A DNA stretch of 64,000 nt from Silene latifolia (taxonomy: Eukaryota; Streptophyta; Magnoliopsida; Caryophyllales; Caryophyllaceae): NCBI RefSeq assembly GCF_048544455.1, contig NC_133538.1, positions 3,390,158 to 3,454,157 on the forward strand, given 5' to 3'. A program made the position numbers and the translations under genes. Below the pieces are notes generated by a model that saw nothing but the letters and a program-made list of their open reading frames with translations, searched no databases and was not told the DNA's origin. Shown here one piece after another: positions 9,901 to 21,161 of this stretch (the stretch's first letter is position 1; each line of letters opens with the position of its first letter).

Positions 9901-12900
9901 CATCATAGGTAAGACCGCTTCGAAGATGAATCGCATTAGCCGTGTCATGTGGCTTCCCAGGCTAAGACGGCAGTGTACCTAGTTGTCTACTTGAAGTGGA
10001 TAGTTGGGCAATTTGATTGTCCAACATCGCCATCAACTGATTGATAAGTGCCTCTTGTTTTTGGGAGGCTGCCATCTGTTGATGAAGCATGGCCTTAATG
10101 TCAGATAGGTCATTGTTTGGATGTTGACCTCCTTGATTGTTCCTCTGATAACCACCTTGTGGTTGATTTCCCCGATTCTGAGGAATAGTATATGTCTGAT
10201 TCGGACCATTTGGCGGTGGTGGAGCTGGGTTAAGAACATTCTGACTTCGATAGGAGAAATTAGGATGCTCTCTAGTCCTCTCATTGTAGAAATTGGAGTA
10301 TGGTGTACCTTGTTTGAAAGACTGGAAGGCGTGAACCTGCTCCAAGGGACTCATGCACTCATGCACTCACACCATGTTTTGCAATACCACATTGCTCACA
10401 AGGTGTTTCCTGCTGGGTTATGGCACGAACTGTCTGCTGGTTTCCCAAAGACCGGGCTGTCTTATGTTCGGCAACCTGAGCAATTAATGTCTCTAATGTC
10501 TCTAACTGAGCTCTAACTGATAAACTTCCTCCTCTCGTACTACCTCTGGGGTTCCCATATTTAGCAGTATGTGTAGCTATTTGGTCAATTAGTTTCCAGG
10601 CATTATTATCATTTGTGTTCATTTGTGTTGTCCAGGAATCTCCCGTTCCCGTTAGCTGAGGAATCAAGTAGTACCCGATGGTCATCATATAGTCCATTGT
10701 AGAACTGGTTGCAGAGAAACTACTTCTCAAACCCATGGTGAGCCCATGGTGAGGAACTGAACGAACCAATCTCTTAAAGCGAATCCATGCCTCGTTCAGT
10801 TGGGCTTGTTTGAAGCTAGTAATTTGATTTCTCAAGGCATTCGTCTTCTGGGGCGGAAAATATCTCTTGTAGAAGGCAAATGCTAAACTGTTCCAGTCGG
10901 TGACCCCCTGATCTTCCATGTCTAAATCACGCAGCCACTCTCCAGCACCGTCTCGCAAAGAGAATGGGAAGAATGGGAAGAGCACCTCTTTTACTTTTAC
11001 TTCTTGGTCCTGGGTCACCCTAGCAATCAAGGGTATGGAGTAGCAGTAAGTAACGAATCTCTCCATATGAGTAGCAGGGTCTTCCGTGGCTCCCCCTCCA
11101 AATAAACTTCTCTCTACCAAGTTAATGTAGGATGGCTTTATCTCGAAAGTCCCGTTATATGTTGTAGGGAGTTTGAATCCCTTAGGAATGGATGCAAGGG
11201 TAGGCTCTGAGTGACTTGCTAATGTAGGCATGATTGTAGCAGCTGCAGAAGTAGAAGTGTCTTCTTGAAAAGCCTGATTTTCTGCAATAAAACTGGCGTA
11301 AGCGGCTTCAAGCGTACTCAAGTCTTCTGCTTCGCGGACTTCCTTCCAAAAATCCCGTCTAGCTCGAAATGTCTTTTCTGGTTCAGAATCGTATGGTACG
11401 AGTTCGGACCTGTGGGCATAAACGAAACACTAAAGAAAGGAATGAGAACGGTCTCAAGGAACTAATGTCCGTCACCTGAGACAATACAAACTAAATAAGC
11501 AAACAGAGAAATGTTGCCTCCTCGGCAACGGCGCCAAAATTTGACAGGCTAAATCCCGCACCTATCAAAGATAAACCAACTGGCCTAAACTAATGCAGTA
11601 GAGGAAGTCGGGATCGTATCCACAGGGAGACAATTTATTCTATTTGCTAAATCTAATCTGTCTAAGTAACCGGAGTCGGGGTTTGTTTTGTTGATTTAAC
11701 TAAACTAATATAGCAATAAGTAAAGGAGTGAAACGAAGAAATCGAGTATAAAAATATAAGGGAAAATAGCTAGGATCGTCGGTTCACTATGGTCTAATAA
11801 CGGTAAAAGGTAGGGTCAAAGACTTGGTCTAATTACGGTCTGAAGAGCAGTGATAAGGTCCTCTCGGTCCGCTAATCACCTTATAAACTTTCTAATATGC
11901 TCTCGCCCTATTTAAAGTACTCTATTGTTCGTAGCAGATCTCACTATTTCCAATCACTCGATCTAGGTCGGAGTTTATCATATTAAAATAACTAGCTGCA
12001 TGCATTCAACTAATTAAATAGGAATTAAATGCTACGATTATTCAGACGAATAATTATTCCAAATCTAAACCCTAATTAAAAACCGTCATTCAACCATAGA
12101 TCTCCTAAATCCTAGCATTAATAAATTAGCTACTCATGATTGAACTAATAAAATTAACAAGAATAATAATAACTAAATTAAACATGATGAAAATATGAGA
12201 ATAATAATTAAGCATATAAATGAAACAAGGACAAAGAAGAGAAATGAATAAGGAAAATAATAATTGAAGAAGGAAAGATTAATTGAAATTACCGAAAGAA
12301 AGAAAATTGATGACAAGTTCAGATCTGAATTCCAAGCATAAAGCAACGTATGAAGAGTGTTTAACAGTGTAAAAAGATGACCTAATAATGTTTCATCTAT
12401 CCGTCTTAAATAATAAAAGTCCATACTTAAAACAAGAAAACAAGATGGGCCGAAATAATAAACTTAAAAATCTCGCCCAATGAACAGTAACAGTCGATCG
12501 ACCAGAAAACCAGTCGATCGACTAAATTCTCCAGCAAAACTGGTCGATCGACCAGTTTAGGCAGTCGATCGACTTTTTCCAGCATACAGCAGCATCAGCC
12601 TCCTTTTCACGCACTTCCATGATGACCGTTTCCGAGCTCTAGCTTCACTAACGCCTCAACTTCCACTCCGGGGGCAGAATTTGGCTTGATTTCACTCCTC
12701 TTTGGGCCAACAACCTGCAAAATGCATAGTACGACCGAAGTAACCGAAAACAAGGGAGAATAGTAGCTTACGCTACCCAAAATAGCATAAAAATGCGTGC
12801 AAAAGAGTAAAGTAAACGTATGAAAAAGGCACGCATCAGCAACACTAGTTGTTCTTTGGAAGATTTCATATGGAAAATACAAAGACCAAAAAGGAATAAA

Positions 12901-15900
12901 AAGAATAAGTATTAGTACTCCTGATACGTTTAGTATGGAACCTTCCAAAGAATAGAAGGGAGTACGTTGTAATACCTTTTACATCTTTTAGTAGTCATTA
13001 TTCTTTGCCTATTTATCCTCTTAGTAGTTGAACGATGTTATTTGTGCAAAACAAATCTTTTCGGTTGCATTTGTAAATTTAAGGCATCCCGCGGAGCACT
13101 ATACCCATGATTTCATTTCTTTTGGATGTATCCATGTTGCTTTTATGAGTTTATGACTGCTTGATTTACATGGCAGATTGGTTTAGATGGGATTCAGATG
13201 CTTGATCCAGCTACAAGCAGGACACTGAGAATTTACCCTTTTGAAGCAGTGACCAGATGGGAGGTAAGACAGTTTCAAAAATATAGCTGATGCTTCAACC
13301 TGAACTTTGGTCTTTCTCTCTCTTTTAATTCCTGACCTGATCTTCATTACATATTACATTTCTACTTCAAGATTTTGGTTGCATTCCTTTTTTAGGTCTT
13401 GGATTCATGTATCTTTGCATTTTGGGCCAAGATGCCTGCGGACTTCGAAGCAAAACGCATAAGGCTGAAATCACGCGATTACACTACAACTACCATATTG
13501 GATACTGTTACAGCTGCAAGTGTGCAGGTTGGTGGCATTTTTATCAATATTATGTGGTCTTTTGCCTACTTTTGTTTTTAGCCTGCCGAAGACTTAATTA
13601 TTTAATTTATAATCTTTGGTATTTTTACTTGAACATACTTGGTTTGATTCAACCCCTCTGCAAACCGAAATCTAATTTGAGACCTACGTTGTAAAAATAG
13701 TTTTGGGCATTTTTACTTTTATCATATATTGTTTGATTCAACCCTCTTGCAAATTGGAATGTAATTCGGAGATCTGCCTTGTAGAAATAGTTTTAGGTTA
13801 ACCTAGAATTTACCCAAAATGGCCATATTTTGCCCGAGTTAAGTTACGTGAACTACATGTACGTGTAGGCTCTAATGTTGATTTTTTACCTGAAGAGATA
13901 TGATCTATTGTGCTGATAGGAGGGATTCTGTGGATTATTTGCATGATTTATTTAGAGTATTAAGTTGTTACGTCTTATGTTGATGGTGATAAATGATAAG
14001 TAGCTTTAGAGTGTAGATACTTATTTATTCACCGCTCGTTGCTCTCACATGTAAGTCCGAGGTAGGTTACATAATCCAGACACCTTTGTGGAGTATAATA
14101 TTGCGGATTTCGGAAATTTTACTTACTAATTAATGAGACAAGATTTGGCAATTGGTTCAGGGTAGAATATGTATCAGTGTACTTCCACTATATTATATTT
14201 TTCTTTCCATTTCATGATTCACGGTTTCCAAGCAGTTGCTTGGCCATGTTTTTTTCCCGCCTACATGTTACAATACTTCTTTTGCCTAAAATATTATGTC
14301 GTGAAAGATCTGTGAAAGATTTTTGAATACTGTATAAATATAATAAGTTATTAAATTTTCGATATATTTATGTTCGAAGTTTATAAGTTTGACCTCCAAA
14401 ACTAAGATGGGAAGAAAAAAGAAATATCGAGTATATCCTTTTTTGGGTATTTGTCCTGATCTTGTACTTTCTATATAGAGGTTGTTAGCATATGGAGTGC
14501 GCTTTTAGCATCCCCTTAACCATACCCTTCTACCTGAATGGTAATGACGGATTTAATGAATAGCTGTACTGATTTTAATTTGCATTCTTCAAGGGAAACT
14601 ATACTCATTTGCTGTGGTTACATTCCCTTGTTGGTGTGTGCAGCTTAAAGAGATTGCTGAAGGAAAAGTTCCTAACTCATCCAGGACTGCCGAGCAACTT
14701 GCTGAGAAAAAAAAGGGTTTTGATTGGATGAACTTGGTGAAACCCCCTATCGAGGAGAAAGAACACTGGGTAGACCTTTTCTCTTTTTCGATTGTGCTTA
14801 TTAGTTATGATGATCTGGAAGCTGTTTTGTGCCAAGCTGGTATGTTGTAAGCTTTTCTTGTTAAGGCTGCAGACTTGTCTAATAGTAGCTCTCTTTTCAT
14901 CTGGGATGGAAAGATGTATAGAATGTAATCATGAACTACGACTTGTTTTTTTTCCTTAACTGGAGTTCTCATCTTATTACCTATTCTGGCTGAAACATGA
15001 AGCAAGTTGATCAGAATAATAATTCATGTAGTTAATTACTTTATATAGTACCCTTTTTCTTGATCTTCGAAGAATTGTCTATCGAGTATTTATGACGACT
15101 ATGAGGCCTGTAGTCCTTTTGCATGCTCGACTGCACTTCATTGTCCATGTCCAATAAAACCCCTGGATTATGAGACAAATACTCTGCCCTTGAAAACAGC
15201 TCAACGTCATTCTATTATTTTATGTGTAATTATTTTTCAATAGCTATTGGATGCAATTGGTGTCTAGACTTTTAGGTCCTTAAATAAACTGTCTGAAGCT
15301 TGACATCGAGTCAAGATGACGTGCTACTTGTAACATGAGCTCTACCTTGTATATTATATTGCAGGTACCTGATGAAGCAGTGAATAAATGTACATCCTGC
15401 GGATCAAACTTCAATGCTTTTGTTCGGAAGGTTTGTATTTTAAGCACTTGAAATAGCCATATTGCCAAATGTTAATTCATTTCGTTGTCTTGACCTTTGT
15501 TTCATGTTAACACAGCATCACTGCAGAAACTGTGGGGAGATCTTCTGTGATAAATGTACTCAAGGTCGAACTCCTCTTACACTGGATGAGGACGCAACAC
15601 CAGTTCGAGTCTGTGATCGTTGCATGGTACATTATAATGTTTATTTTCTTTCATTGCTATCCAAGAATGACATGTGATTACTGATTGGGTTGATTGGATT
15701 TCTCCATCAGCATTATCTGAGGCTTTTGTTGTAACATATATATCCACTCACTTTAGCAGACAGTAGACATGAAGGAAATAAAATGTCTAATTAATCATTA
15801 ACACAGTATGTTAGGGTTCATTTAGAATGTCTAATTAGTTATTAACGCAGTAGGTTAGGGTTCATTTAGAATTTTGTTTACCGACATTCCTTTTTTCTTT

Positions 15901-18900
15901 TCCTTTCCTTTTACCTTCTCTTTTTTTGCCCCGGTGGGGTGGGGGATCTACTTCCTACATTCAAGTAGCTTGCTTTTTTTTTTTTGGATACAGACAATTG
16001 TTTCTTGACCTGTTGATCTGTTATAGGCAGAAGTCACTCAGAGGCTGGATAATGCCAAGGAAGCTGTTAATAGAAGTGGAGCAATGCTCAGTCATGAAGA
16101 TTTGGCAAAAAAGCTTAAGGTGACTTAAGCTTTACATTATTGATAGTATGAGCCTATGAGGCCATGTCTAATTGCTTGTTCTTGAAGTTTATCTTGTCAG
16201 AAAACCATATGTGGCTCTTGATTTTCCCGAGATTCAGTAACCATCTATGATATTCATTGCTTTCAGGAATTGCATTTTGTACCTCCTTAACATGAGAGCT
16301 ACAATGCTCACTGTTATTTGTTGAGTTTTGGTTACCATTTCATTTAACCACTATATATTGTTGTAAAACAAAAAAGAACAATATTGTGTTGATTGATGAG
16401 ACGAAAGAGGGGGTGGAGAGAGTTGGAATTGTGGAGGCATACTTTGGAGACTCGTGGGTTTAGGCTGAGTAGGAGTACGACCGAGTATTTGAGGTGTCAG
16501 TTCACTAACGTACTAACGTGGCGGGGTCGAGATCGACAGAGGTGGGGAGTCTTATTTTCGATGGGAATGTTGTTGAGGGGTCATTTCTTCAGATATCTAG
16601 GATCTATTATTCAAAAAGATGGGAAGTTAGACGGAGATGTGGCTCATAGAATTAAAGCGGGATGGTTGAAATGGAAGAGTGCTTCAGAGTTTTTATGCGA
16701 TAAAGATATGACCTAAAGATTAAAGGAAAAATTTTATCGCACGACAATTAGGCATGCCTTACTTTACGGCTCCGAGTGTTTGGCCGTGAAACATTGTCAC
16801 ATTCAAAAGATGATTGTAGCGGAGATGCGTATGTTGCGGTGGATGTGCGGCCATACAAGGAAAGATCGATTAAGGAATGAGGTGATTAGGGAAAAGGTAA
16901 AAGTGGCGCCAATAGAGGACAAGATGATGGAAAATCGACTAAGATGGTTTGGCCATGTGAGAAGGAGACCTATGGATGCACCGGTTAGTTAGTTAGGATA
17001 GTTGGGAGGCTGGAGACTTGGAGAACATAAAAGGTTCATAGGGGTAGAGGGAGACCGAGACAGAAATGGCTGAGAGTGATAGAGCATGATATGAGATTTC
17101 TTGGGCTTGAGGAGAGAGTGGTGACGGAGAGGGCACAATGGAGGGAAATGATACATGTGGATTTTTAGTATTTGTTGTTATTTGACATATTTAGGGTTTT
17201 TATTTAATTTTTTTAAAAAAATTATTTGTTCTTCTCTCCTTTATTACACCTTTTTTACCAACAACTTTCTTATATATTTTTACTTCGTTCACTTTTAAGG
17301 TATTCCGGACCCTTAAATTTTACTTCGGTTTTCAAATCTTTATTCTCGATTTAAATTTTAAGTTTTTATACAAGACATCCGGACTTCGATTTTTAAAACC
17401 TATAAGTTTATCTTTTGTATTATGTTTCACTCTCCCTTTTGTTTTTCATTTTTTCTTTTCTATTTTGTTCGCATTTTGAGGTGTGCGTTCACCCATGCAC
17501 GGTTCTAAAGGATGATTCATGTTAGCCGACCCCAAATCATTTTGGGATTAAGGCTCTGATGTTGTTGTAGGCTGCATTTACATCGACTTATTTCTAATTT
17601 GGTAGATAGTTTAAAGCATAATAGTAGCGATGTGGCTGACATTTGATAATTGAATTTGAGCAGGAGGAGATGAACAGAAATTCCAAGGCACCAACAGGTA
17701 CTGACTACTGACCATGATCACATATCAGTTGGTGCAATTTTTTTTTATTTATCTTTAAAGGGACCCATAGCCCCGTAAGGGCAATTTTGATGACGGTAGA
17801 CTTTCAATGTAGGTCCTGAGTACCACCACTCATGATTTTCTAGCTCCCATAGTACAAACTTTTGGATTCAATTGGTTACCTTTGAAGCTGTCATACTTGC
17901 GAGTCTAAATATTATATGGCACATGACAATTTGAGTTTTCTCATTACTCACTAATCACTATATAAGGCACGTGGATACAACTTACAAGACTGTTTCTGTC
18001 ACACCATTTTTGGTGGTTTGATTACAACAAACCAAAACTTCATTTATAGCTGCCAAAATTTCTTAGTAAAGTGCTTGTCAATGTGCATTTACCATCACAT
18101 AAAAACTTATATGGCAGTTTACATGTGAGACTAACCTATTAACCCTATAATTAGGGGGGAGGGGGTGGTTTGGAGGCAAGGTGGTTAGTGGGTGAGGTGT
18201 GGGAAGAGGAGAAAATCCAGAAAAGAACAAAAAAAAAGAGTGATTGAGTGAGGTGCTGTCCACTGGGTCCATGGGTAAGGGAATTTATGAGTTGTTTTGA
18301 GTACCTAGAAGTTAGATTCAGTGGCGGACCCAGGATTTATGTGATGGGGTGCACTTTTTAAGAGTGGATAAAACTAAACGACTACAACGCGCTGAGCAGT
18401 CAAACTGGAATAATACATACAACAAAATTTGAATGAATCATGCATAAAAAGTACAAATTCAAAGTTCCGTGGAAACAAATTGACCTAGATTTTAATTGAC
18501 TTAAAATAATTTAAACTGTTCAATCACTTAAAGGAGAAAAAAATATCATATATTTCATCAAATTAAAGTTGATGACACTTTGTGTCTTTCTTGGTAGATT
18601 TTAACATGACTATACTTTCATCAATCTAGAATGAAACATAAGAGTATATATACTATAATGGGTTATTTAATAGAAATACTACAAACTATGAGGAGTCTTC
18701 TCAAAATACTCCAAACTTCATTTAATTTCAGAATAAAACAAACTATTTAACCCCTCTTCTCGTAATAGACTTGGGTAACCTACTACCTAATAATCAGGTC
18801 ATCATTTAAAAAACCCTCATTAGTATCACCTTTTCCACCATTAACAACCAAACATCATCATAATCACCTTCTATGATTATCACCTTATTAGTATTCTTTC

Positions 18901-21057
18901 TTTTTTTTTTTTTTTTTTTTTTTGTTGTTGCTAAAATGTAAACTTTTGTATATATATGAAAAATATACAAATGATGTGGCAAACAATTAGACTTGCAATT
19001 GCAAGTCCAGCCATAAACACCAACGAAATGGAGAACATAAGAGTGAGATACATCAGCTCAAAAGTCATCTAACATCATCATCCTCATCTCGATTCAACAT
19101 TTCAACAGTAGCCCGACATAATAGCATTCAAAAACAAAATGATGATCCATCATTGATTCAACGGGGCTTCTCCTCCAACAGCTCTACATATTCCGTCTTC
19201 CATTCATCTCCACTCAATCACCTCTGCTCAAAATTGATGATCCATCGCTGGTAACGAAGGCCAATCGGTCTTTTAATTAGAGGTTTACATGTTGTTTGCA
19301 CCAAAATTTTAGTCAAACTCCCATCACCATTATCACCGGCATCATTACAAAACTCAAATTAGTATAACCTTCTTCACCGTTAGTTTAACATCATTAACCT
19401 AGCCACCACCATTACCACCGACATAAATCATCAACACCATTACCATTGGCCTTAACTGCGACATCCTCTGCTGCCAACCTTCTTTACCTTGAACCACTTG
19501 TGCGGGGTGAACTGAAGCGGTCAGATCTCGAAATTCCGCCGACATATTCACGGTTTAATTAAGGAGTAATTGTCGTTAGATTGGTGGACTTGGTTGTGGT
19601 TGCTGAAATTAGGGGTAGATCGGCCAAGGTGAGGGGAGTAGAGGCTAAAGTTGACGGAAGGTGGACTGGTCGGAGGCATTGATTGAGGGTTACTGGGTAT
19701 TGGGTTTGAGATGGGGAAAATGAGGGTTACCAATTAATGGGTATGAGATTTGTGAGATATGAAAGTATGAAATATAGATTTCATTATTGATTTGAGTGAC
19801 ACTTATTTGAGATTATTGATTAACTTAAGGCGATAATTAATTAATGAAAATGAAAATGGTGGAAATTAATGTACAAAGGAGAAAGAAGGAAAGTTGCAGG
19901 CATGAGGAGGAAGATGAATAATAATTACTCAAAGAAGCAAAAGTGGGACCGTCAATGAACTTAACTTGTTACTCCAGGTAAAAAATTTGCAATTCTATTA
20001 GAAGATAATGGGTGTCATAGTTCGGTATTAATGTGAGTTAAATTATAGTTTGGAGTAATTTGAGAAGACCAGCAATAATTTAGAGTATGTCATTAAATAA
20101 CCCTATAATTTATTTGAAATTTGTAAAATTGTATGAATATAGGGTTCTATGATTTTAAATTTTGCAATTAGGTTATATGTAATTCGGGATATAAGTTGAT
20201 ATAAAAGTAATTAACATTTAAAAAAATGCGCAACAGTGAATTAAAAATAATTATTAATAATTTAAATTCATTGAAAAGAACTTAAAACATACTACGTACA
20301 ATGTATTACAAAAGTACAAGAAAAAAAAGTGAAAATTGATCAGCGCTACAAACAATATGGTGTCCTCATGGTCTCTTGGAGAGACTAAGACCATAAAAAA
20401 ACGGTAGGCGGAAAAGGAGAGTTTGGGGGGTTTGAGCGCGTGACTTTCTTTTCCCAACAAGCAGTTTTTATCCACTGTGCAACACTTGGTACATTGAATT
20501 TAGGAGGCGCAATTTTTACAAGTACTTCAGCTTTCGTTATTTTAAAAAGAAAAAAAATCAAAAACTGAAGGTGCGCACGTGCAGTGCTGTGCGCACCCCA
20601 GGTCGGCTACTGCCTAGAACTACTATAATTGGATGACGAATATTATACTATGATTTGGATTTGGGCTCGTCTCATGTGTAAATTTATCTGATTACGGGGT
20701 TAAAAGGGTCGAGATTAAATGATTCATGACCCAAAAAATGGGTAGGATCTGGTTGGTTTTCGATAGGTCTACACAATTTGTATGAGATGGTCTTTCATGT
20801 AAAATTCTCAGGTTCAAGGTTTCAAGGGTCAGAGACGCGGAAGAGGGATGTTGAATGTCCCACTTGTACAGTGCATTTGCAGGTATGTGAATGAAAACCC
20901 ATCTATGTTTTCGGTTACTATGATTGTGTCATTTAAGATTGCAGTGCCATAACTAAATCATGGTCTGACTTGATTGCAACAGGTTGAAGTTCCAAGCTCT
21001 GGTTCTGAGACCATTGAGTGCAGTGTTTGTCAACATCCCTTTCTTGTTAGTATTTAA
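6995..21057 (+). CDS. FREE1: FREE1/FYVE1, plant ESCRT FYVE-domain protein (10 exons)
   Basis: Exons read by eye: 6995-7774, 13177-13263, 13396-13527, 14644-14769, 15365-15430, 15516-15626, 16027-16119, 17664-17697, 20812-20882, 20983-21057. All introns are GT..AG, and the total is 1575 nt (524 aa plus stop) without an internal stop. Residues 1-260 are a Pro/Asn/Tyr-rich disordered region ending in [13 protein letters not shown]. The FYVE zinc finger (about 372-436) has the WxxD motif (WVPD), paired CxxC (CTSC), KHHCRNCG, CDKC and the RVCDRC end. A coiled segment ([15 protein letters not shown]) and a second small C-x2-C pair ([12 protein letters not shown]) close the protein. Known role of the family: binds PI3P on endosomes, recruits ESCRT-I (VPS23), and is needed for multivesicular bodies and vacuolar sorting. 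Arabidopsis FREE1 is longer (about 600 aa), and the N-terminal region here is shorter. The gene spans 14 kb because transposons fill introns 1, 7 and 8. Confidence 0.93.
7999..8391 (-). pseudogene. Athila RNase H-like domain, C-terminally cut
   Basis: The frame starts at [18 protein letters not shown] and includes [11 protein letters not shown] and the VADHLSRLE end of the domain. It is 130 aa long. It should continue from the RT frame, but a one-base frameshift at about 8395-8410 separates them. After SRLEL the polyprotein should run on to integrase. Here it stops where intron sequence begins. Confidence 0.8.
8384..9003 (-). pseudogene. Athila reverse transcriptase, C-terminal half
   Basis: Reading from 9003 down, the frame shows the palm region ([26 protein letters not shown]), the catalytic box FMDDFSVYG and the connection [14 protein letters not shown]. 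The N-terminal RT half is absent because the preceding protease reading (KFFY) runs directly into FQIPIHP. It cannot encode active RT. Confidence 0.85.
9006..9500 (-). pseudogene. Athila aspartic protease region
   Basis: The active-site motif is [13 protein letters not shown], preceded by [15 protein letters not shown] and followed by [15 protein letters not shown]. The usual ILGRPFLATA end is lost in the deletion that joins the protease to RT. The role in the family is maturation of the Gag-Pol polyprotein. Confidence 0.8.
9668..9807. repeat. GTCGATCGAC palindrome array in the Athila gag-pro spacer
   Basis: Perfect copies of the 10-bp palindrome GTCGATCGAC occur at 9668, 9689, 9734 and 9798. 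Two near copies lie at about 9710 and 9777. Copies are separated by T-rich words such as CACTTTTTTCA. The array lies between the gag and protease frames of the antisense Athila. Confidence 0.85.
9962..11321 (-). pseudogene. Athila gag, two overlapping frames
   Basis: The first frame (11321-10359) has the capsid-like region: [33 protein letters not shown] and EWLRDLDME. It ends at a zinc-knuckle start (CEQCG). The second frame (10366-9962) carries the proline- and asparagine-rich tail and the coiled [12 protein letters not shown] segment. Two short in-place duplications are visible by eye: CTCATGCA at about 10348-10363 and GAATGGGAAG at about 10963-10980. The copy is a frameshifted gag. Confidence 0.75.
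11520..11536 (-). other. Athila primer-binding site (tRNA-Asp)
   Basis: On the minus strand the site reads TGGCGCCGTTGCCGAGG, 5 nt inside the LTR. This is complementary to the 3' end of plant tRNA-Asp (GTC) at 16 of 17 positions, the primer known for Athila elements. Confidence 0.8.
11542..12838 (-). repeat. Athila 5' LTR (only surviving LTR of this copy)
   Basis: Plus-strand ends are TGACAGGCT (11542) and CACGCATCA (12838), that is TGATGCGTG..CCTGTCA in the element's sense; 1297 bp. Four perfect GTCGATCGAC palindromes lie at 12493-12573, about 265-345 nt from the sense start of the LTR. The remainder of intron 1 (12839-13176) shows nothing recognisable. Confidence 0.75.
12493..12573. repeat. 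GTCGATCGAC palindrome array in Athila LTR (U3)
   Basis: Four exact copies of GTCGATCGAC occur at 12493, 12513, 12543 and 12564, each followed or preceded by CAG/CTG-type words. The position is in the presumed U3 of the LTR, equivalent to the array of the second Athila element. Confidence 0.85.
13528..16026 (+). other. FREE1 introns 3 to 6
   Basis: Apart from exons 4, 5 and 6, this stretch is AT-rich intron. The sequence near 13640-13690 is partly repeated near 13725-13790 (GTTTGATTCAACCC.., GAGA(C/T)CT(A/G)C.TTGTA), a degenerate local duplication. No transposon was recognised. Confidence 0.5.
16385..17570 (+). mobile_element. 5'-truncated RTE-type LINE in FREE1 intron 7
   Basis: Broken frames read as the C-terminal part of an RTE-clade RT protein: [50 protein letters not shown] and [12 protein letters not shown], then [11 protein letters not shown] and [14 protein letters not shown] up to about 17168. 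The 3' end TTTTGGGATTAAGGCT..GATGTTGTTGTAG is the usual RTE tail. The element is in the same sense as FREE1. Stops at 16716 and 16992 break it. Confidence 0.8.
18312..20612. mobile_element. TIR DNA transposon (outer) in FREE1 intron 8
   Basis: The left end CAGTGGCGGACCCAG (18319) and the reverse complement of the right end (CAGTAGCCGACCTGG, ending 20612) form an imperfect inverted repeat. CCTAGAAG (18304-18311) and CCTAGAAC (20613-20620) look like an 8-bp duplication, but 7 extra bases lie between the left copy and the TIR. It may be hAT-like. It contains the inner element 18660-20103. Confidence 0.4.
18660..20103. mobile_element. Non-autonomous TIR element (inner), long imperfect TIRs
   Basis: The left 60 bp (GGGTTATTTAATAGAAATAC..) match the reverse complement of the right end (GGGTTATTTAATGACATACT..), including the shared TCTTCTCAAA and ACTCCAAACT blocks. 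TATAAT flanks both sides (18654-18659, 20104-20109). The long TIRs suggest a Mutator-like element, but the superfamily is unresolved. A T-run at about 18900-18923 followed by TGTTGTTGC may be the reversed poly(A) tail of a retroposon nested within it. No real coding frame was seen. Confidence 0.6.
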
Positions 21058-21161
21058 TGATTCGAGCCTCGCTGTAATTATGCTGTTGTGCAAGTCCGTA
21101 TTGTTTATTTGATTGGGATTGGGGAATTTTTTTAGCATATGGGCATGGTCATCCATACAAA

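Larger units (their letters stand above)
7990..12838 (-). mobile_element. Truncated Athila (Ty3/Gypsy) element, antisense in FREE1 intron 1
   Basis: On the minus strand the order is 5' LTR (11542-12838), tRNA-Asp primer site, gag, spacer with palindromes, protease, RT and RNase H, ending abruptly at about 7990. Integrase, the 3' region and the 3' LTR are missing. An internal deletion at about 9003-9006 joins the protease to the middle of RT. The gag word [10 protein letters not shown] and the RT box FMDDFSVYG are typical of the Athila lineage. It sits wholly within FREE1 intron 1 (7775-13176), opposite to the gene. Confidence 0.85.

Noticed and set aside
9464..9982. Plus-strand 172-aa frame with SVDRP/VDRLFS repeats, looking like a novel repeat protein
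   Set aside because: It is the antisense reading of the Athila gag-pro spacer and its GTCGATCGAC array. The Athila reading on the minus strand explains the region.
18078..18272. Minus-strand Pro/His-rich 64-aa frame in FREE1 intron 8
   Set aside because: Low-complexity reading of an intron. No homology was recognised and there is no start context.
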